Under the pieces are notes generated by a model. That model did not search any database. It was not told where the DNA came from and saw only the letters and a program-made list of their open reading frames with translations. From contig JAAALK010000286.1 of the NCBI GenBank assembly GCA_019279435.1, positions 37,943,712-38,007,711 of the forward strand: 64,000 nt of DNA. The letters run 5' to 3'. This document shows, piece after piece, positions 1-9,973 of this stretch. Position 1 is the stretch's first letter. The number at the start of each line of letters is the position of its first letter. Made by a program: the position numbers and the translations under genes. This DNA is from Zizania palustris. Its lineage: Eukaryota > Streptophyta > Magnoliopsida > Poales > Poaceae.

Positions 1-116
1 CAACACGAACGTCTCGTACGGTTGTAGTCGGGTCGTCAACGTCATCTTCTACCAATCAAAATTATTATCTTATCTCCTCTACTCACCGAAAGATTGGGCC
101 ATCCAAGTATACATCA
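1..116 (+). repeat. 5' LTR of element A, last 116 bp
   Basis: Matches 3100-3215 of the 3' LTR base for base in length. I count 6 differences in 116 positions, five of them transitions. It ends TACATCA two bases before the PBS. Confidence 0.9.
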
Positions 117-118
117 AG

Positions 119-130
119 TGGTATCAGAGC
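119..130 (+). other. Primer binding site of element A (tRNA-iMet)
   Basis: TGGTATCAGAGC is the standard complement of the 3' end of plant initiator methionine tRNA. It sits 2 bp after the LTR terminus. Confidence 0.92.
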
Positions 131-1190
131 TTTCGTTGCTCGGTGAGTTTTTATTTCATTATTTTTTCCTATAGTCCAAAAACGCCACACAAAAAAATTA
201 CCCGAGATCCAAGCCTCTTTGAGCCTTTTACTAGTTCTGCTTGGTATCGGCTTTTTGAGTTTTTGGTTTCATCGTCTTGTGAAGTTGCTGGTCTTAGTGT
301 TTAGTTCGTTTAGAGTTTCGAGTTCTTGTCATGTTTTTACCACCGTGTTTTAGTCTGTTTATCAATTGTTTAGGGTATTTTTATCCCTTAGTTTTTGAGT
401 TCAAATCAAATTGGAGTTGGTTTGTTTTGTTGGATTTTGAGTAGAATTCGGGTAGACAGTGCATGTGTTACTAAAACGATCATATCTCGAACATGCAAAC
501 TCAGATTGGCGAGTTTTGATATATTTTGGAAAGCTTACAACCAGATCTATGTTTTTCATTTTAGAGTCATCTTCAGATTCAGTATTTTCCTATCTATTTT
601 AGATTGTACAAAGCTCGGGAGTCTTGCAGTAAGAGTTTATGTATACACTTCGTCATTTGTTGTTCTTTTAAAAAAACAGGAAAAAAAGAAAAGGCAAAAG
701 GGTGCTCAAAAAAAGAAAAAAGCCGCACCAAAAAAAGAAGAGAAAAAAGAGCGAAAAAAGTGAAGAAAAAAACTTGTGACAAAAGAGAAGGAAAGCTAGT
801 TCTACCTTTGTCGGTTTGGTAGTATCGTTTGTGTATAGGCTCGCGTCTCTAGTACGTTTAAACCTAGGACCAGCACAATACCGACGTTGAACAATTACTC
901 AATTTGCTTATGCTAATGTGTTTCTAGTTTTCCTTGCTACATATTTCAGCCTACCTAGAGCTCCACAGATTTGACTACAACTTGTACAACCAAGTGTTTT
1001 GCCAATGCATCGATACATCTAATTTTGTGGTTCTTGTGGTTAAGTCGGTGCACAACACCTTCATGCTTGCATTGGTAAGAACTTGTAAGAGCTTGATATA
1101 GGATTGAGCGAGTGTGACTTTGTGCCTTCACAATCTTGTAGTTAATAGGAGCGTACATATTATTTGTATGTTTCTTGTCTACTACTAATC
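131..1190 (+). other. 5' leader of element A, no gene
   Basis: About 1 kb of untranslated leader between PBS and gag. It is T-rich to about 660, then has a purine-rich tract, then unique sequence. Open frames across it (for example a lysine-rich one over the purine tract) show no family resemblance and I do not call them genes. Confidence 0.6.
665..775 (+). repeat. Purine-rich (A/G) tract in element A leader
   Basis: About 110 bp of nearly pure A and G with runs such as aaaaaacaggaaaaaaagaaa. Element B has a comparable A-rich tract at the same relative place (36305-36390), so it looks like a shared leader property of this element type. Confidence 0.7.
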
Positions 1191-2655
1191 ATGGTAGGGA
1201 TACACAAGGAGATAGGATATAGTGAAGCTCAATATCGACATCTTTATCGACACCTAAGGGATCAACACGATAAATATGAGGTATGTGACGAAATTTTAGC
1301 TAGGTTCAAATGTACAATAACTTATTTTGAAGGAAATTATGACCCTCATGCATATATTCAATGGGAGCTAGTTGTAGATATTGAATTTGAAAAGTATAAC
1401 ATGTCTGATAGAGAAAAGGTTATGGTTGCCTCTAAAGTGTTAGTTAAAGATGCTCATATCATTGGAAACATCTTTGTAGACATGATAAAATACCTCAATC
1501 TTAGAAAGAATTAAAACAATATTTGAGAGATGCTTTTGTTCCTCCATATTATGCCGAAATTCTGTTAAAGAAACTACAATGTTTAAAACAGGATAGCAAA
1601 ATTGTTTCCTCATACTATCATGATATACATGCTTGTTTATTATGTTGTGTTATAGATGAATGCGAAGAAGCTACAGAATAAAGGTTTTTACGTGGGCTTA
1701 ACAAAGAAATTCAAGAAGTGCTTCTTCATGAAACATATAACTCTCTTTCTTAATTATTTGAACTTGCGTGTCAAGCTGAAATTCAGATTGAGGAGACGCC
1801 AATTAGTTTGCTTACATCGTCAGAGAAGGTTTTGCAAGGTAATATATGTGGTGAAATAAATCAAGGTGAGTGTGCTCCTCATCAAACACAATCATCCAAT
1901 GTTCATGCTATTATAGAGCAACAATTAGTGGAATCTTTTGCTGAAATTTCTTTGTTAACAGATGATTTGCTTGAAACTCCTCATGACAAAGAAGAGTTGT
2001 GTGTTAATGCTTCACTTATATACATGTCACAACTAGTGGAAGAACGTGTTGTTTCTATTGTTAATTCCTCAAACGTTGATTTTAAACACGTTTTCCACAT
2101 TACTAATGAGAATAAAGAAATTAAATTGTTATCATCTTTAAATACATGGGGATATATTGAAATTATGGATCTTTGTGAGCTCACTTGTTTAAAAGAAAAA
2201 TTATTTGCAAGGTTTAATTTGCCATGTCATGCCAATGTTATTTTTCATATATTTGGCACATACCATAAGCAAGACATATACTTTTTGCATAGAGTTTACA
2301 TATGTTCAGATTTGAAATTGCATGTAAATCTTGAAAATAATTACCTCGATCAAGTCATGTTAATTAATCCTAATGTCTCGAGAGTCTCTTGTTTTGATTT
2401 AAATACACAGGTTTGTTTTCAAGAAGGAGAGCATGTTAAGTTGTTCAACAACCTCACATTTTCGTCTTCTTTCATCAAGGATGGTTCTTTACCGACACAT
2501 GCGAAACCGAATGACAACGTGAGTTGGTTTCCTTCTACTCACAGTGTAACAAAAGGACAAGTGATATTGCACAATGATATCTATTTTGCTAGGAGCTACA
2601 ATGAGTGCGAATACAAGAACAAACCGAGGACGGTTTGTAGCCAAGAAGGAGAGAA
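1191..2655 (+). pseudogene. Degenerate gypsy-type gag of element A
   Basis: Gag capsid precursor remnant. The start is taken at ATG 1191, in the context ATCATGG like the ACCATGG of element B. The first segment (1191-1514) holds the Retrotrans_gag signature Y-F-E-G-N-Y-D-P-H-A-Y-I-Q-W-E. The frame then breaks near 1514, but the homology continues with YLRDAFVPPYYAE (about 1520-1560) and CEEATE-RFLRGLNKEIQ (about 1660-1715), split by in-frame stops. From 1808 an open frame of about 280 codons runs to the PPT and on into the 3' LTR. No zinc knuckle or protease is visible. Without complementing Gag this copy should be inert. Confidence 0.75.
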
Positions 2656-3215
2656 TGATGAGGATATCACTAGCTCGGATATGACCATGATTGTGAGCAA
2701 ACAAACTAAGGTGCATGCTTTCTACGTTAGATTTAAATTTTATTTATTTGAACCATGGATGCTATGTTTAGGAATAATTAGTAGTTTTCATATGTAATAC
2801 GTTTCCAAACTTTGGGGACGTCCCTAGGGCTATAAATAACCCTAGAGACTTCAGTTGTAATTTGAGTTTTGATTAGATAAAAGTTTAGCCAATGCTACTT
2901 GTCCGTGTAAACCCATGATCGGTTAGATCGCCGGTTTCACATTTCAGAACCCCAACTACCCTTTGTGCGTCTTTCATATCCAGCAATTCTAGTTACTCCT
3001 TTATCTTATTCTTGCTCATTCTTCGATTGCTTGTAGGAACAAGGTTGATCACCGATAAGATCAACAACCCTTGGAGTTGGTGTATCGACCGCTAAGGCTC
3101 AACACGAACGTCTCATACGGTTGTAGTCGGGTCGTCAACGTTATCTTCTACCAATCGAAATTATTATCATATCTCCTCTACTCACCAAAAGATCGGGCCA
3201 TCCAAGTATACATCA
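2656..3215 (+). repeat. 3' LTR of element A with PPT and TATA box
   Basis: 560 bp, TGATGAGG...TACATCA. The polypurine tract caagaaggagagaa (2642-2655) directly precedes it. A TATA box (tataaata, 2831-2838) lies about 175 bp in, marking the U3/R side of the promoter. Termini form the 5-bp inverted repeat TGATG/CATCA. Confidence 0.88.
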
Positions 3216-6200
3216 CTATAGCGGTTGTGTCGATACATTGGACACTTCTAATATTAATAAGTATATTGGTGACAAGGAATTCAGGCTCGATAGCATGGCT
3301 TGGGTTTGCACATCAAGGTTGAGGATCCGATAAATATAATGTAGGGTTATTCATTTGACAAATGCAAATACAACCTATGTGTTTTAGTGATATTTAATTA
3401 AAAACTGGGTTAATATGCTCAAAATGGGGTTGATGACTTGCCTTGTTCAACAAAAGTAGAAGGGTGAGCTTCGGGAAAATACTCCGGCTCTTCAACGGCG
3501 TCGTAATCTTTACGGTACGCAAAACGAGAAATAATAATCAATTAAAACAATATGAAATCACAATACAAGAATTTATATTTTATTGGGAAACATTGAAGTG
3601 AATCAAAAGATGAAGCTTCTGAAATTAAAATGGAAATTTTTAGAGTTAATTTAAGGGATTTATGATTTTTTGAAGTTATAATATGATTTCTTCAACTTTT
3701 ACTTTTAGTCCCTATTATATAATGTAAATTTTTTAGTATAAACATATAAATTTTAAGGGATAAACCTGAAGATAACAAGAAGACAAGTTTTCTCAAGTTG
3801 GAATGGTAATTTTTAGAGTTAATTCCAAGGAGTTATGGATTTTTGAAGCTAGAAAATGATTTCTTCAATTTTATTTTAATCCTAATTAAATAATATAAAC
3901 TATCCGGTGTAAACATATAAATTTTATTGTATGAACATGAAGATAATAAAAAGATAAACTTTCTAAAATTTGAATGGTCAAATTTGGAGTTAATTTGAGC
4001 AAGATATGGATTTCTAAAGTTTAAATCAATTTTTGGAATTTATTTTAAATCCTAATTCAGCCTTCGGTCCACGGTGGACTGGGTTCACGTCACTGTGCTA
4101 TGAGCCGGTGGACTTTAAGTGAAAATGAACGGTTGAGATCACTCGGTACCCCTTCGTTTAGATCAAGTGGCCATGATTAAACCTCTTATGCGATTTAATT
4201 ACAGTCGTTCGATCGCGATTGTGCGGTTGTGATGAGATCTTACATGACACAAGGTAATTACCTGTGTCGGTCATCTTCTCCAGTGATGATCGATGATGGC
4301 GGCGGGCCTAGCGGCAGCGGTGATGGCCAGGACGGCGAGCTAAAGCTAGAAACAAAATCAGGGCACTTCTAATATTTAATAAATATACCAGTGACAAGGA
4401 ATTCATGCTCGATAGCATGGCTTGTGTTTGCACATCAAGGTCGGGGATCTGATAAATATAATGTAGGGTTATTCATTTGACTAATGCAAATATAACCTAT
4501 GAGTTTTAGCGGTATTTAATTGAAAACCAGGTTCAATATGCTCAAAATGGGTTGGTGACTTGCCTTGTTCAGCGAAAGGAGAACGGTGAGCTTCGGGAAA
4601 GTATTTCGGCTCTTCGACATCATCATAATCTTCTCGGTAAGCCAATCGAGAAATAACAATTAATTAAAACAATATAAAATCACAACACACGCATACAAAT
4701 TATATTGAGTCAAATGGAAGGGGATAAGAATATAAATCTTCTGAAATTAAAATAGGGATTTTTAGAGTTAATTTAAGGGAGTTAGGGATTTTTGAAGTTA
4801 TAAAATGATTTCTTAAATTCTATTTTAATCCCCAATCAAATAATGTAAAATGTTTAGTATAAACATATACCTTTTATTGGATAAACCTGAAGATAACAAA
4901 AAGACAAGTTTTCTGAAGTTGGAATGGTAATTTCTAGAGTAAATTCCAAGGAGTTATGAATTTTTGAAGTTAGGATTTTATTTCCAAAATTTTATTTTAA
5001 TCCCAATTAAATAACATAAAATATCCAGTGTAATCATTTAAATTTTATTCGATGAACAGGAAGAGAATAAAAAGATAAACTTTCTGAAATTTGACTAAGT
5101 TATGAATTTCTAAATTTTAAATTAATTTCTGAAATTTAATTTAAATCCTAATTCGGCCCGCGGTCCACGGTGGACTGGGTTCACAGCACTGTGTTGTGGA
5201 TCGGTGGACTCTAAGTGAAAACGGTCAGCTGAGATCTCTTGGTACCCCTTCGTTCCGATCAAGCGGTCAGGATTAAACCACGGGTACTATTTAATCCTTA
5301 CCGTTCAATCCCGATCGGGTGGCCGAGATCAGATCCGACACGGCATAGTATAACTACTGTGACGGTCGTCTTCTCCGACGATGGCCGAGTACGGTGAGAG
5401 CCCTAGCGACGGTTGCCTAGGGTACAATCTAATTACTGAAATGCGATGTGAATAAGGAGGGGATCCCGATGGTACCGTCGGTGAGGCTTGGGGTCAACTA
5501 GACGGGGCCGGCGACGTGCGGAGTGGCGGCGAACATTTGGGTCCTCATCGGCGGTGATGTTCCAGTGGCAATGAGCCCAAGTTAAGTGGTGGCCGAGGTC
5601 GAGGGGGCGATGGGGATCAATCCGGTGGTGTCGGCGGGGCGAGGGGAGTACTCCGGTGAAGGCGAGCGGCGGTTGGAGGCAGGAAAGAGGGGCAGCACTA
5701 AAATGGGATGCTATTGTTCGGGCTTGGGCGAGAAAGGACAATTGAGCAGTGTGGTAAACACGGTGTGGACATGGGCCTTTTTATAGTGCTCCGGCGAGGT
5801 TAACAATGGCGAGAAAGGGGGAAATTAAGGGATTAAACCTCATCACTCTGGTGAGGTTTAATTTGGGCAATTACAATGCTCCGAGGCTTAACGGCGAGGG
5901 GATTTGAGGGGAATCTATTGTGGGGGTTAAGGGGATTAACTTTCCGGCATTAAGCCGGGCTCGGGACCACTTCGGAGGCATTGGGCATTACCGTGGTGGC
6001 CGGGGATCTCGGGAGCACGAGTTAGACGACGGCTTGATAGGGGGGGTCCACTGGTCAGCGAGCGCAAGAGGGCACGAGAGTTAATGGTCGGCACCAATAG
6101 GTTGGGCCGATGCGTGCGCTAAGAGGGGGTGGCTGACAGGTGGGCCTCTAGCTCGAGTGCGAGGCCGAGCGTGCCGACAGGCGGGGCCCGCTTGTTAGAG

Positions 6201-6534
6201 AGAGGGTGGCGTGATGAATGGGTTGGGCCGGCCGGGGAGAGAGAAACGAGGGGAGCGTCCCACTGCTATTTATAATTCATTTCGAATAAAAATAATCTCA
6301 AAAAATACTTTATAGATTATGAGCAAGAAGCAAAGGTTGCAAAATTTGTAAAAATTCCCAAAATTGTATCTCGGTCTTAGGAACATAATATAAATTTTCA
6401 TACCATGTTTTGAATTATTTTCTCTAGATTTTTGAACACTTGCCTTAGTGACTTTTTGGGAATAAAAATAAATATTTCCTGAAAATTCTGATTTTTCTGA
6501 ATTTATTTTATTGCTCAAAAATTAGGGTGTTACA
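3216..6534 (-). repeat. Left gypsy LTR (3' LTR of INT1), chimeric and interrupted
   Basis: Ends in GGGTGTTACA at 6534 next to the PPT of INT1. The 5' side is cut by element A. Inside, 3216-4356 resembles the right-hand LTR (21838-22908), while 4357-6534 resembles the middle LTR. The same landmark (caaggaattca...gatagcatggctt) therefore occurs twice, near 3278 and near 4397. A minus-strand TATA box (rc tttttatag, about 5778-5786) lies in the GC-rich part. Confidence 0.8.
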
Positions 6535-6553
6535 AACCTACCCCCTTACAGAG
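6535..6553 (-). other. Polypurine tract of gypsy INT1
   Basis: Plus strand aacctacccccttacagag; on the minus strand this is a G-rich tract (TAAGGGGGTAGG) directly before the LTR start TGTAACACCC. It primes plus-strand DNA synthesis in the family. Confidence 0.85.
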
Positions 6554-6559
6554 AATCTC

Positions 6560-7958
6560 GTCCCGAGATTAAGAAAGTTCCTAGAATAGCTTGGGGTATT
6601 GGTCTTACAGGTCATCCTCTTTTTCCCAGGTGGCTTCTTCGACAGGGTGGTTACTCCACTGAACCTTGCAGAAACGAACTACTCGATTTCTGGTCACTCT
6701 TTCCTTGACCTCTAGGATCTGGACGGGCTTTTCGACATAGGTCAGGTCTCCTTGAATGTGGAGTTTTTGAAGATCCCTTCGTTCGGTGGGTAATCGAAGA
6801 CACTTCTTTAGCTAGCAGACGTGAAATACAACATGTACTCTAGCTAAGGAGGGCGGTAGCTCCAGCTGGTAGGCAACTTCTCCCTACCAACGAATGATCT
6901 GAAATGAACCAACATAACGGGGAGTTAACTTTCCCTTCATGTTGAACCTCTGAGTGCCTCGAAGGGGAGTGACTCGAAGATAGACATAGTCGCCTTCTTC
7001 GAACGCTAAATCTCTACGTCGATTGTCGGCATAGCTCTTTTGGCGGGAATAGGCTATCTTCAATCGGTCTCTGATGACCTTGACTTTAGCTTCAGCCTCT
7101 CACAGAATGTCCGTACCAAACAACTAAGATTCTCCAGCTTGATCTCATAGTAGCGGCGTTCGACACTTACGTCCATATAACGCCTTGAACGGTGCCATCT
7201 GTAGGCTGACCTGATAGCTATATTTGTAGGAGAACTCCGCATAGGGGAAACTCTTGTCCCACACTCCACCAAAGTCTATGGCGCAGGCCCTAAGCATATC
7301 TTCCAACACTTGGATCACCCTTTCAGTCTAACCATCGATCTACGGATGATACGCTGTGTTGAAGTTCAGCCTAGTGCTGAGCTCTTCCTGAAGATTCTTC
7401 CAAAACTTGGAGGTGAACTGACTACCTCGGTCGGACACAATCTTCTTTGGAACCCTGTGTAGACACACGATCTGGGTCATGTATAGCTCAGCTAGCTTCG
7501 AACCACTATACGTCGTCTTGACGAGGATTAAATGAGCCACTTTGGTGAGTCCATCGATGATCACCCAAATGGAATCATACCCGGCCTAGGTCCTGGGTAG
7601 TCTAGTGATGAAGTCCATTCCTACTTCTTCCCACTTCCACTCGGGAACCTTGAGGGGTTGCAATAGACCTGTAGGTCTCTAGTGCTCTGCCTTGACTCGG
7701 TGATAAGTGTCACACCTGGCCACATATTCAGTTATCTCTCTCTTCATGCTGACCCACTAATATTTCTCTTTTAGGTCCTGGTACATCTTGGTACTTCCGG
7801 GATGTATGGAGTACAAGGTCTCATGGGCTTCTTTGAGAATGAGAGCCTTCAGTTCAGGTTGATTGGCACGCATATCCTATTTTCGAACCATATGGTGCCA
7901 ACCTCATCTTCGGAGAACCCTAGGGCTTTACCCCTCCTCATATTCTTCTGGATATTTG
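6560..7958 (-). pseudogene. Gypsy INT1 integrase with chromodomain, decayed
   Basis: Integrase inserts the cDNA; in chromoviruses a C-terminal chromodomain guides target choice. Reading right to left, the His/Cys zinc region appears near 7700-7760 (CDTYHRVKAEH), then the first catalytic Asp in GMDFI (about 7606-7620). The open segment 7340-7564 follows, with IDGLTKVAH and the second Asp in VSDRGSQFTSKFW. The C-terminal GPY-like part is near 6870-7010. The chromodomain covers about 6605-6740, with VQILEVKE, VRFCKVQWSNHP and EEATWEKEDDL. Several stops and frame breaks interrupt the core, including a TAA right after the chromodomain (rc at 6605-6607). Not functional as it stands. Confidence 0.82.
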
Positions 7959-8684
7959 CTATGTCGGGGTCTTCCTTCTATGTCTCATGGATCTGGTCAT
8001 CAAGACATGCCTTGCTTCAAGTGCAGCGAGATACTTCCTGGTGGTGATCCTTAAGTTTAATCTTTCCATCTCTTTATATAGCAGAGGGGCCTGATCTTGT
8101 ACTGCGAGGGCATTGCAGTATCCCTCCTGGCTTAGAGTATCTGCCACTACGTTCGCCTTACCGGGATGGTAATGGATGCCTAAGGCATAATCCTTGATCA
8201 GTTCCAACCATCTTCTCTGCCTGAGGTTCAGATCTGGTTGGGTGAATATGTACTTGAGACTCTTGTGGTCGGTGAAGACTTCACACATGTTACCCACAAG
8301 GTAATGTCTCCATATCTTTAGCACATGAACCACTGCAGCCAATTCTAAATCATGCATGGGGTAGTTCAGCTCGTGTGGTCTCAATTGTCATGAGGCGTAT
8401 GATACCACCTTCCCATCTTGCATGAGAACACACCCTAGTACAAGGCAAGAGGCATCGCAGTAGATATGGAAGTCTTTTCGGGTGTCTAGTAGTGCAACAC
8501 TAGGGCTGATACGAGTCTCTTTTTGAGGGTCTGGAAGCTGTCCTCGCAGGCTAGAGTCCATTCGAACTTTACTTCCTTCTGTAATAATCTGGTCATGGGC
8601 TTGGCGATCTTGGAAAAATTTTCGATGAATCGCCAGTAATATCTGGCCAATCCTAGAAAACTCCGGATCTCCGATACATTAAGG
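7959..8684 (-). pseudogene. Gypsy INT1 RNase H and RT connection region
   Basis: RNase H degrades the RNA strand of the RNA:DNA hybrid. The open segment 7959-8384 carries RPHELNYPMHDLELAAVVHVLKIWRHYL, of which MHDLELAAVV is the RNase H core with its acidic residue, and then VFTDHKSLKYIFTQ with the TDHKSL motif. The part 8385-8684 is the RT thumb/connection with stops. It continues from the RT segment at 8685 in the expected order; the intact family would read it as one polyprotein. Confidence 0.8.
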
Positions 8685-9459
8685 CTATAACCAATTTGTT
8701 ACAGCTTCCATGGTGGTCAGGTCCATGGCTATTCCTCCGGCAGATATGACATGCCCTAGGAACATCACCTCGGACAACCAAAATTCACACTTGCTATACT
8801 TGGCATATAACCGATGCTCCCGTAACTTTCCCAAGGTCAGACGGAGATGAGCTTCGTGCTCTTCCTTTTTCTTAGAGTAGATGAGTATATCGTATATGAA
8901 CACCATAATGAACTTGTCCAAGAATTCCATGAAGACATTGTTCATCATGTTCATGAAGAATGCGGGGGCATTCGTGAGTCTGAAAGACATCATCGTATAC
9001 TCGTATAGTCCATAACGGGACGTGAAGGAAGTCTTAGGGATGTCCTCTTCTTTGATCCTGAGCTGATGGTAGCCCGATTGGAGGTCAACCTTAGAGAAGA
9101 CTGAAGACCCCTTTAGTTGATCAAATAGGTCATCGATCCATGGTAAAGGGTACTTGTTCTTGATGGTTACATCATTCAAGGCCCCTGTAGTCCACACACA
9201 TCCTCTTCTTCTTGTCCTTCATGGTGAATATGACCGGTGCTCCCCAAGGCGAGGTACTCGGTCGAATATAACCTTTCTGTTCGAGCTCTTCAATGTTACT
9301 CTTCACTTCTGCTAGTTCATTTGCGGCCATGTGGTATGGTCGTTTGGAAATGGGTGTGGTTTCGGGGACGTGCTCGATCATGAATTCAATGTCCCTCTTG
9401 GGTGGCATTCCTGACAGTTCTTCTGGGAAAACGCCCACATACTCTCGGACTACATGCAC
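8685..9459 (-). pseudogene. Gypsy INT1 reverse transcriptase, frameshifted, catalytic Asp lost
   Basis: Two overlapping frames. 9172-9459 starts with the linker VVREYVGVFPEELSGMPPKR and ends at CVDYRGLE. 8685-9197 resumes with LNDVTIKNKYPLPWIDDLF, FSKVDLQSGYHQLRI (first catalytic Asp, VDL) and FIYDILIYSK. The frame change sits at about 9180-9190, where INT1 reads ggcccctgtag and INT2 ggccctatag, one base fewer. The active-site box should be FIDDILIYSK, as INT2 still has; here the first Asp is Tyr. With frameshift and D-to-Y change the enzyme is dead. Confidence 0.88.
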
Positions 9460-9973
9460 TTATTCTATGGCCATCTGGTGGAGAGTAGTCCTTCTTAGAC
9501 CCTGTGTGGCCATCTCAAATATGATGGTGATTCCATCCTCGTTGGTTACAGTGACGGACTTGCTGGCGCGGTCTATCATTCCCTTCTGCTTCATTAACCA
9601 GTCCATACTGAGGATGAGATCTAGGCCCTTGCAATATATAAGGATCGGGTCTGCCCAAAATAATACCCCTTGGATTTATATCCTTATCCTTGGGCTAAAT
9701 AGGGTGGCTAGATTTTGGTTGTCGAGGGTGGCAAATTACCAAGGGTTTAGGTAGTCGGAATACTTCTAGTCCATTATTTTTCACAAAATTCTTAGATATG
9801 AAGGAGTGTGTTGCTCCCGAGCCGAACAATATTACTATGGGTATGGAATTTGCAATAATCATACCGAGGATGATTTCCGCGGCTTCTTGGGCTTCTTCTG
9901 CGGTGACGTGGTTGACACGAGCGCGGATCACTGGGTTGGGAGTGGCTGCTTGGGGTTGCTTGGGGTGAGGACA
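9460..9973 (-). pseudogene. Gypsy INT1 aspartic protease
   Basis: Retropepsin-like protease that matures Gag-Pol. It shows VILFGSGATHSFIS in 9695-9931, where the catalytic DSG triad is GSG; INT2 keeps VILFDSGATHSFIS. The downstream LILGMDWL-type segment is expected near 9590-9620 but is broken by stops. It lies between the zinc knuckle and the RT linker. Confidence 0.8.

Larger units (their letters stand above)
1..3215 (+). mobile_element. Non-autonomous gag-only LTR retrotransposon A
   Basis: LTR retrotransposon whose 5' LTR begins before the window. The order is 5' LTR tail (1-116), initiator-Met PBS (119-130), purine-rich leader, degenerate gag, PPT (2642-2655) and 3' LTR (2656-3215). LTRs start TGATG and end CATCA. 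No protease, RT, RNase H or integrase is present and the internal region is only about 2.5 kb, so it is a non-autonomous TR-GAG-like element. It lies inside the gypsy LTR that resumes at 3216: the sequence after it (ctatagcggttgtgtcgata) matches the uninterrupted LTR near 14690. CTATA (3216-3220) is the likely right TSD; the left one is outside the window. Related to element B at 34831-39449 in layout, PBS and gag. Confidence 0.85.

Noticed and set aside
395..763. Open frame of 122 codons with a Lys-rich tail in element A leader
   Set aside because: It comes from the purine tract; no homology, and element B has no matching frame.
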